A model generated the notes under the pieces. It made no database searches, had not been told where the DNA came from, and saw only the letters and a list, made by a program, of their open reading frames with translations. Below, in pieces: positions 13,154 to 18,508 of a DNA stretch of 18,508 nucleotides. This DNA is from Pirellulales bacterium. Its GTDB lineage: Bacteria > Planctomycetota > Planctomycetia > Pirellulales > JAICIG01. Location: assembly GCA_025924495.1 (NCBI GenBank), contig JAICIG010000121.1:1-18508 (forward strand), in the 5' to 3' direction. Position 1 is the stretch's first letter. Every line of letters begins with the position of its first letter. A program made the translations under genes and the position numbers.

Positions 13154-14583
13154 CAGGCAAACACGCCATCGATCGGCTCGCCCTCGGGCAAGACGAAGTG
13201 CGGCCGCCTTTGCAGGTCGTAGAGCCGCGAGGCCGTGTTGATGCCCAGCGCCCGGTAGATCGTCGCCGCTACATCGCTGGGCGAGTAGCCGCGGCCGGTG
13301 GGAAAGGCGCCCTGGCGATCGGTGGCGCCGATGACGTGGCCGGCACGGACGCCGGCGCCGGCGAAGAAGATGGAGCCGGCCGGGCCCCAGTGGTCGCGGC
13401 CGCCGAGGCTGTTGATCTTCGGCGTGCGGCCGAATTCAGTCAGATAAACGACCAATGTCGATTCCAACAGGCCGCGCGACTTGAGATCGGCGAGCAGGCC
13501 CGCGAAGGCCTTATCCATGCCCGCCACATGATAGCCGCGCTTGGCCATTTCGCTGATATGCGGCTGCTTTTGGGCCGGGACTGCATGGTTGTCCCACAAG
13601 TTGCCATAATCGCCATCGTAGCCGTAATCGACCATCACAAACCGCGCGCCGGCTTCGACGAGGCGCCGAGCCATTAGGCAGCGGCCGCCGAGTTTCGTGC
13701 GGCCATATTCCTCGCGCAGTGCTTCGGGCTCTTGCGACAGGTCAAACGCTTTTCGTACGGCCGGCTCGGCGAGCAGATGAAAGGCGTTTTGATAATGCCC
13801 GTCCATCGCGCCTCGCTTCTCGGCATCGCCCACGGCGCGATCGAGCAGTCCGCGCAGTTGTGAGCGGCGGCCGAGTCGATCGATATCCAGGCCTTCGACC
13901 AGCTCAAGCGCTTTGGGCAGCAAGTCTTCGTTGGCCAACGGCGACGGATTGTCCGATTTCTCGCCCACCGTAAAGTCGGGCTGCTCTGGCTCGCCGCCGA
14001 CGCAGAACGGGGCGTACTGTCCGCCCAGCCAGCCGCCGACAAATTCATTCACCGGCGGCGGACCAGGCCGCGTGATGCCGGGCACGGCGATATAACCAGG
14101 AAGTTGGTTCCGCGGGCCTTGCAGATATGCCACGATCGAGCCGATATTCGGCTCGCTCGTGATCTGCTGCATGGTCACCTTCAGCCCTGAGAGGCAATGC
14201 ACCTGGCTGAGGAAGTGATCGTTGCTCTCATGCGAAAAGCTGCGCACCAGGCAGAACTGATCGGCGATCTTCGCCAGGTTCGGACAGCTTTCAGCGAATT
14301 GCACGCCGGGCAGCTTCGTGGCGATTGGCGCCAGCGTGCCGCGAATCTCTTCCGGCGCCTCGGGCTTCGGATCGAGCGAGTCGTGATGCGTTACGCCGCC
14401 GGCCATCCACAGCAGAATGACCGACTTGGCTTTGGCAGGACCCGCCGAAGATTCAGAAGACGGCCCGGCCTTCATCACGCCGGGCCACAATGTCGACGCG
14501 ACGCCCAGAGATCCCACGCGCAGCAAATCGCGACGGCTCCACGGCCCGCGGTAGCGGTCGAAGCTCGATCGAATCCGGGCCAT
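13153..14583 (-). CDS. DUF1501 family protein, Tat-exported (divergent third copy)
   Basis: 476 residues. The ATG follows GGGAG on the minus strand. A twin-arginine signal is clear: SRRDLLRVGSLGVASTL with Arg17-Arg18, so a folded protein is exported. DUF1501 landmarks: GGVTHHDSLDPKPEAP near residue 62, EEYGRTKLGGRCLMARRLVE, and LTEFGRTPKINSLGGRDHW with a following IFFAGAGVRAGHVIG. DUF1501 proteins belong to the alkaline-phosphatase/sulfatase-like superfamily; planctomycetes have many, and they usually pair with DUF1549/DUF1553 cytochrome-type proteins. No enzyme activity is established for them. This copy differs from the two 441-residue copies upstream in its linker (res. 130-230) and its Tyr/Asp-rich insert (DYGYDGDYGNLWDNHA). 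It is third in the operon, 57 bp after the preceding gene, and its stop overlaps the zinc-ribbon start. Confidence 0.9.
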   Translation of the reverse strand: MARIRSSFDRYRGPWSRRDLLRVGSLGVASTLWPGVMKAGPSSESSAGPAKAKSVILLWMAGGVTHHDSLDPKPEAPEEIRGTLAPIATKLPGVQFAESCPNLAKIADQFCLVRSFSHESNDHFLSQVHCLSGLKVTMQQITSEPNIGSIVAYLQGPRNQLPGYIAVPGITRPGPPPVNEFVGGWLGGQYAPFCVGGEPEQPDFTVGEKSDNPSPLANEDLLPKALELVEGLDIDRLGRRSQLRGLLDRAVGDAEKRGAMDGHYQNAFHLLAEPAVRKAFDLSQEPEALREEYGRTKLGGRCLMARRLVEAGARFVMVDYGYDGDYGNLWDNHAVPAQKQPHISEMAKRGYHVAGMDKAFAGLLADLKSRGLLESTLVVYLTEFGRTPKINSLGGRDHWGPAGSIFFAGAGVRAGHVIGATDRQGAFPTGRGYSPSDVAATIYRALGINTASRLYDLQRRPHFVLPEGEPIDGVFA

Positions 14584-14640
14584 CGAAATCTCCCTGGCAG
14601 CTATGATCTACTCAGTTCCGAATTCCGCTTTCCGAACTTG

Positions 14641-15966
14641 CTACATCCACTCTTTGATCAAGCGACCTTCGTTCAGCCGAATGGGCCGACCGTCGGGCGT
14701 GATGTGGATGGTGTCGAGCGGAATGCCAAGCTTCGTGTAGATTGTAGCTGCGATATCTTCGCTGAGATACTCGTGATCCAAAGGCCGGCCCCCTTCGCCA
14801 TCCGTCTTGCCCAGCACGGCGCCGCCGGGAATGCCGGCGCCCGCCATGATCGCAAAACCGGCCGTCGACCAGTGGTCGCGACCGCTGGCCGAGTTGATTT
14901 TGGGCGTGCGACCGAAGTCGGTTAGCCACACGACCATGGTCGTGTCGAGCAAACCGCGTTGTTCCAAATCGATCAACAACTCGGGGAGAGCCTGATCGAC
15001 CGGCGGAATCAATCGCTTCTCGAGCGATTCAAAATTCTTCTGATGCGTGTCCCAGCCGCCGTCGGTTACGGTGACGAACCGCACGCCTCCTTCAATCAGC
15101 CGCCTGGCCAATAGCAGGCTCTGGCCGAACTTGGTGCGGCCGTAGCGATCTCGCAGAGCCGGGTCTTCGCTGTCGATTTCGAAGGCCTTTTTCGTCTCGG
15201 GCGCGGTCACCATATTGAAGGCGGCCTTGTAGTGCTCGTCGAGAATTCGGAAGGCGTCCGGCTGTGCATCGGCCCGCTTCTGCACTGCGTCGATGGCGGC
15301 CAGCATGCTTCGGCGCCGGTCAATCCGCGCGGCATCGGTCGATTTCGGGGGCGTAATATCGCGGACGACAAACGGCTCTTTGCTCGGATCAGCCAGCATT
15401 TCGAAAGCGGCATGCTCCAGACCCAAGTAGCCGGGCGCTCCGCCGCCGAAACGGCGATCGATATTGCTCCCCAGTTGCACGTACGGGGGCATCGGCGTCT
15501 TGAAGCCCAGTTCGCGGCTGACGACTGAGCCGAAACATGGATAGGTGACGGCTGGAGTGAACGGGTGGCCCGACATCACATAGGCGTCGGCCGTACCGTG
15601 GCTGCCGTTGCGCGGGTTCCAGCTTCGCAATAGCGCGAAACGCTTTTGCTCTTTGGCCATCCGCGGCACGATCTGGGTGAACTGCACGCCAGGCGTCGGC
15701 GTGTCGATCGTCTGAAATGGCCCTCGAACGCTCACGGGCGCTTCGGGCTTGGGATCGAACGTGTCGTGATGGCTGGTGCCGCCTTGCGTCCAGATCAGGA
15801 TACAGTTGATTTCGCGGCTGGCGCGACCTGCGGCTGCCAACGCTTGCTTTTGCGCGAGCGCCGCCGGCAGAGAAACGCCGAGCCCGGCCAGCGCGCCGAT
15901 CTGTAGAAAGGAGCGGCGGCTAGTTCCTTCGCAATCGCGGGTCTTGCCCGTCCATACGTTCAGCAT
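14641..15966 (-). CDS. DUF1501 family protein, Tat-exported (second copy)
   Basis: 441 residues, starting at an ATG preceded by AAGGAG on the minus strand. The Tat signal is TSRRSFLQIGALAGLG (Arg17-Arg18). Landmarks match the family: WTQGGTSHHDTFDPKPEAP, DRYGRTKFGQSLLLARRLIE, FVTVTDGGWDTH, WLTDFGRTPKINSASGRDHW, and the C-terminal EGRLIKEWM. Histidines and aspartates in HHDTFD, GGWDTH and GRDHW are the likely metal-site residues by analogy with the alkaline-phosphatase fold. It is equal in length to the neighbouring copy at 16057-17382 and, judged by eye, identical at about two thirds of positions, so the two arose by tandem duplication. It lies 90 bp downstream of that gene and 57 bp upstream of the third copy, in one operon. 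The biological role is unknown. Confidence 0.92.
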   Translation of the reverse strand: MLNVWTGKTRDCEGTSRRSFLQIGALAGLGVSLPAALAQKQALAAAGRASREINCILIWTQGGTSHHDTFDPKPEAPVSVRGPFQTIDTPTPGVQFTQIVPRMAKEQKRFALLRSWNPRNGSHGTADAYVMSGHPFTPAVTYPCFGSVVSRELGFKTPMPPYVQLGSNIDRRFGGGAPGYLGLEHAAFEMLADPSKEPFVVRDITPPKSTDAARIDRRRSMLAAIDAVQKRADAQPDAFRILDEHYKAAFNMVTAPETKKAFEIDSEDPALRDRYGRTKFGQSLLLARRLIEGGVRFVTVTDGGWDTHQKNFESLEKRLIPPVDQALPELLIDLEQRGLLDTTMVVWLTDFGRTPKINSASGRDHWSTAGFAIMAGAGIPGGAVLGKTDGEGGRPLDHEYLSEDIAATIYTKLGIPLDTIHITPDGRPIRLNEGRLIKEWM

Positions 15967-16056
15967 GATCGCCAGCTCCTTTTCCTTGGTGCTATTCGTT
16001 CACCCTCATCGGTTGCTAGCCGTCGCCGCCTGCTTCGCTCCGCACTCCGCGCTTCC

Positions 16057-17382
16057 CTACATCCACTCTTTGATCACGCGGCCTTCTTCGACGAGGCGAA
16101 TGGGGCGGCCGTCGGGAGCGGTGTGAATGGTGTCGAGCGGAATACCCAGCTTGGCGTACATCGTGGCGGCGATATCTGCGGTGAAGTACTCATCATCGAT
16201 CGGACGGCCCCCTTCATCGTCCGTCTTGCCGAGGATCGATCCGCCCGGAATGCCGGCGCCGGCCATCATGATAAAACCGGAACTGGCCCAGTGGTCGCGG
16301 CCGCTGGCCGAATTGATTTTGGGCGTCCGGCCGAAGTCAGTGAGCCACACGACGAGAGTCGTCGATAGCAGCCCGCGCTGCTCCAAATCGATCAGCAGTT
16401 CGGGAATCGCCTGGTCCAAGGGGGGCAACTTGCCCTTCATGCCTTTGAACAGATCGGCATGGTGGTCCCAGCCGCCGTCGGAAACGGTGACAAACCTTAC
16501 GCCCGACTCGATCAGCCGGCGAGCCAACAGGCAGCTTTGGCCGAACGGATTGCGTCCATAGCGATCTCGCAGCGCGACCTCTTCACTGTCGATGTCGAAC
16601 GCCTTTTTAGTCTCGGGCGCCGTGATCATGTTCAGCGCCGTCTTATAGTGCTCGTCGAGCGCGGCGAAGGCGGTCGGCTGCGCTTCGATCTTACGCTGCA
16701 GGCCGTCGATGGCGCCAAGCATGCTACGCCGCCGCTCGATGCGCGGCACGTCGATGCCGCCAGGCGGCGTAATGTCGCGAACGTTGAACGGCGTGGCGTT
16801 GGGATTGGCCAGGAGTTCAAACGCGTTGTATTCGGCGCCCAGGATGCCCGCCGTGCCGCCGCCAAACGTAGCATGGTCGACCGCGCCACCCAGTTGCACG
16901 AACGGCGGCATCTTGGTCTTGAAGCCCTTCTCGCGCGAGATCACCGAGCCGTAGCACGGATAGACCACCGACGGGTTGATCGGATGGCCCGACATCATGT
17001 ACTGATCGGCGACGCCGTGACCGGCGTTTTGCGGATTCCAGCCGCGCAAGATCGCGAAGCGTTTCAGCTCTTTGGCCATCCGCGGCACGATCTCGGTGAA
17101 CTTCACGCCGGGGACGGCGGTATCGATCACCTGGTATTCGCCCTTCACGCTGGCCGGAGCTTCGGGCTTCGGATCGAACGTGTCGTGGTGGCTTGTGCCG
17201 CCTTGCGTCCAGATCAGGATGCAGTTGACGTCGGTGACCGGCGTTGTCGCGGCCGATGCCTTCTTGCCCGCCAAGATGCCAGGCAACGTAAGACCTAAAC
17301 CAGCCAGTGCGCCCACTTGCAGAAAATCGCGACGATGGACGCCTTGGCAATCGCGCGTCGTCCCCTGCAGAAACTTGAGCAT
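16057..17382 (-). CDS. DUF1501 family protein, Tat-exported (first copy of tandem set)
   Basis: 441 residues; the ATG at 17382 follows TGGAG on the minus strand. The Tat signal is HRRDFLQVGALAGLGLTLPG (Arg17-Arg18). It carries WTQGGTSHHDTFDPKPEAP, DRYGRNPFGQSCLLARRLIE, VSDGGWDHH, WLTDFGRTPKINSASGRDHW and ends EEGRVIKEWM. It is a close paralogue of the next gene. It leads the minus-strand operon from a clear TATAAT promoter (17439-17466). It is divergent from a Big_2/cytochrome-type gene starting at 17753. In planctomycetes DUF1501 proteins often neighbour that class, and a joint role in handling exported substrates has been proposed but not shown. The exact substrate is unknown. Confidence 0.93.
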   Translation of the reverse strand: MLKFLQGTTRDCQGVHRRDFLQVGALAGLGLTLPGILAGKKASAATTPVTDVNCILIWTQGGTSHHDTFDPKPEAPASVKGEYQVIDTAVPGVKFTEIVPRMAKELKRFAILRGWNPQNAGHGVADQYMMSGHPINPSVVYPCYGSVISREKGFKTKMPPFVQLGGAVDHATFGGGTAGILGAEYNAFELLANPNATPFNVRDITPPGGIDVPRIERRRSMLGAIDGLQRKIEAQPTAFAALDEHYKTALNMITAPETKKAFDIDSEEVALRDRYGRNPFGQSCLLARRLIESGVRFVTVSDGGWDHHADLFKGMKGKLPPLDQAIPELLIDLEQRGLLSTTLVVWLTDFGRTPKINSASGRDHWASSGFIMMAGAGIPGGSILGKTDDEGGRPIDDEYFTADIAATMYAKLGIPLDTIHTAPDGRPIRLVEEGRVIKEWM

Positions 17383-17438
17383 CGGCTGCTACTCCAGAGG
17401 CGGGAAGGTTCGAGGCGGGGTGTCGAGCAGACGCTTTG

Positions 17439-17466
17439 ATTATATCGGCCCCCACGGACCAATCAA
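17439..17466 (-). promoter_or_regulatory. Promoter of the DUF1501 operon
   Basis: On the minus strand TTGATT (17466-17461) is followed after 16 bp by a perfect TATAAT (17444-17439). It lies 57 bp before the ATG at 17382, giving a leader of about 50 bases. Confidence 0.6.
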
Positions 17467-17627
17467 GAAGAGATGATGCGTCGTAAGCGCACGTTCCCTG
17501 CCTATATCCAGATGAGCCGCCTGGTAGCCGCACCATTCAAGCGGCGTCAAATGTTGCCAAAACAGAAAATGCTCGATGCTGCGACTAAAGATCTAAGCGA
17601 TATCTTCCATCGCCCGTCAAAAAAGTC

Positions 17628-17657
17628 TTGGCACGCGGCGCGCTTCCCGTACATAAT
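17628..17657 (+). promoter_or_regulatory. Promoter of the Big_2/cytochrome-type gene
   Basis: TTGGCA (17628-17633) is followed after 18 bp by CATAAT (17652-17657). Transcription would begin near 17664, about 90 bases before the GTG at 17753. It is divergent from the DUF1501 promoter, 160 bp away. A short inverted repeat AAGAT/ATCTT (about 17588-17606) lies between the two and could be an operator. Confidence 0.45.
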
Positions 17658-17740
17658 AAGGCATTGATCGGTCACCCGCCCGGCGATTAGTTCCGTGTGC
17701 ATCCCCTGCCCGGAAAAGCTGATTGCCGCACAAAAAAGTC

Positions 17741-17745
17741 GGAGA
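17741..17745 (+). promoter_or_regulatory. Ribosome binding site that fixes a GTG start
   Basis: GGAGA lies seven bases before GTG at 17753. It favours this start over an internal ATG at 17807 and a TTG at 17723. Confidence 0.6.
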
Positions 17746-17752
17746 CTTCCGC

Positions 17753-18508
17753 GTGCTGTTCGCCCAAACTGCTCTGGGTATCTCGCGCTGGTTCGCTGCG
17801 GTTTCCATGTTGACGGCGTTCTGTGTCGTCGGCCCTGCGGCGCTTCAGGCAGCCAGTTTTCAAGTATCTCCCGCCCAAGTCGCGCTCGAAGGCAACTACG
17901 CCCGGGCTCAACTGGTCGTCACGGCGCTCGATGCGGGCGGCGCTGCGAGCGAACGCTCCAATGACCTGACTCATAACGCGACGTATGCTTCGTCGAACCC
18001 ACAGGTTGTGACAGTTTCCAGCAGCGGATTTCTGCTTGCCACCGGCAATGGCGAAGCCGTCATATCCGTCACGGCCAACGGCGAAACCGTGCAGGCGCCG
18101 GTGAAGGTTTCAGCCATTTCGCCGCAACCGGTCATCGCCTTCAAGACGCAAGTCCTGCCGGTGTTGACCAAGGCGGGCTGTAACTCGGGTCCCTGCCACG
18201 CCAGCCAATACGGCAAGGGCGGATTCAAACTCTCCGTATTCAGCTTCGCGCCGGAAGAAGACTATCAGGCCATCGTTCGCGACCGACAGCAGCGCCGCGT
18301 GAACATGCTCGATCCCGAACACAGCTTGTTCCTCCTGAAGCCAACGTTGGCGGTTCCGCATGGCGGCAATCGCCGATTGACGGCCGGCTCGGTCGATTAC
18401 GACCTCTTGAAGAACTGGCTGCTGGGCGGAGCTCCGGGGCCAAAGGCGGACGAGCCGACGGTAAAGTCCGTCAAAGTTTTTCCCGCGCGGCGCGTGGGCG
18501 CGATCGGC
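17753..18508 (+). CDS. Ig-like (Big_2) plus planctomycete-cytochrome-type protein, cut by right window edge
   Basis: 252 residues are visible and the frame stays open at the window end. A GTG start with GGAGA is used. Residues 1-33 are a signal peptide (hydrophobic ISRWFAAVSMLTAFCVV, cleavage after LQA). Residues 35-118 form a bacterial Ig-like Big_2 domain (VALEGNYARAQLVVTALD, then YASSNPQVVTVSSSGFLLAT and GNGEAVISVTANGE). From about 125, IAFKTQVLPVLTKAGCNSGP and CHASQYGKGGFKLSVFSF are the signature of the planctomycete PSCyt1/DUF1549-DUF1553 class, in which a cytochrome-c-like segment precedes further modules. Here the heme-type motif is Cys143-x4-Cys148-His149 rather than CxxCH. The family is exported and abundant in this phylum, with unproven function. 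Later DUF1549 and DUF1553 domains are expected beyond the window. Neighbour: the divergent DUF1501 operon. Confidence 0.88.
   Translation, partial: MLFAQTALGISRWFAAVSMLTAFCVVGPAALQAASFQVSPAQVALEGNYARAQLVVTALDAGGAASERSNDLTHNATYASSNPQVVTVSSSGFLLATGNGEAVISVTANGETVQAPVKVSAISPQPVIAFKTQVLPVLTKAGCNSGPCHASQYGKGGFKLSVFSFAPEEDYQAIVRDRQQRRVNMLDPEHSLFLLKPTLAVPHGGNRRLTAGSVDYDLLKNWLLGGAPGPKADEPTVKSVKVFPARRVGAIG

Noticed and set aside
16459..17298. 279-codon + strand frame antisense to a DUF1501 gene
   Set aside because: Arg/Ala-rich shadow of a strongly supported gene on the other strand, as expected at high GC.
17473..17667. 64-codon + strand frame in the divergent intergenic region
   Set aside because: It overlaps the predicted promoters of both flanking genes and has no recognisable features.
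1..18508. CRISPR array, tRNA, rRNA, or insertion sequence
   Set aside because: No regularly spaced repeats, no cloverleaf or rRNA signature, and no transposase frame were seen. The 215-bp direct repeats have no terminal inverted repeats or transposase.

Overview
The window looks like chromosomal DNA of a high-GC planctomycete, most likely of the Pirellulales type. The evidence is two DUF1559 proteins with type IV-pilin-like N-termini, three tandem Tat-exported DUF1501 proteins, and the start of a bacterial-Ig/planctomycete-cytochrome protein carrying a CNSGPCH motif. These families are hallmarks of that phylum. I saw no rRNA, tRNA, CRISPR array, transposase or phage gene.

Layout. Positions 1-349 hold the end of a propeller-like secreted protein. 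Positions 350-870 are non-coding, with a 13-bp hairpin and an orphan extended -10 element. A lipoprotein built from the soluble SecD P1-head region (871-1737) and a DUF1559 protein (2017-3066) follow on the + strand. Two minus-strand genes come next: a signal-peptide protein with a CHAP/NlpC-like core (3189-4670) and a second DUF1559 protein (5397-6548). This minus-strand pair is flanked by two direct repeats of about 215 bp. One repeat forms the last codons and terminator of the first DUF1559 gene. The other is a broken, non-coding copy at 6797-7011.

The core of interest is a tight + strand operon at 7142-12203: a DegT-type PLP aminotransferase, an asparagine-synthetase-like ATP-dependent amide synthase without an N-terminal cysteine, a radical SAM enzyme, and an FAD enzyme of the flavin-dependent halogenase superfamily. 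The joins are a 40-nt overlap, an 18-nt gap and a 4-nt ATGA overlap. Together the genes suggest a small-molecule or cofactor pathway (amination, ATP-dependent amide formation, radical chemistry, flavin oxidation or halogenation). I do not recognise it as any characterised pathway. A type II toxin-antitoxin pair (12275-12813) follows on the same strand.

Positions 12947-17382 form a minus-strand operon of three DUF1501 genes ending in a coupled 68-residue zinc-ribbon-like gene. It is driven by a TATAAT promoter in the 17383-17752 intergenic region. From the same region a Big_2/planctomycete-cytochrome gene runs the other way and leaves the window at the right edge.

All assignments come from reading motifs by eye; no database search was possible. 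Family calls with several matching motifs are firm, while functions of the operon as a whole are inference.
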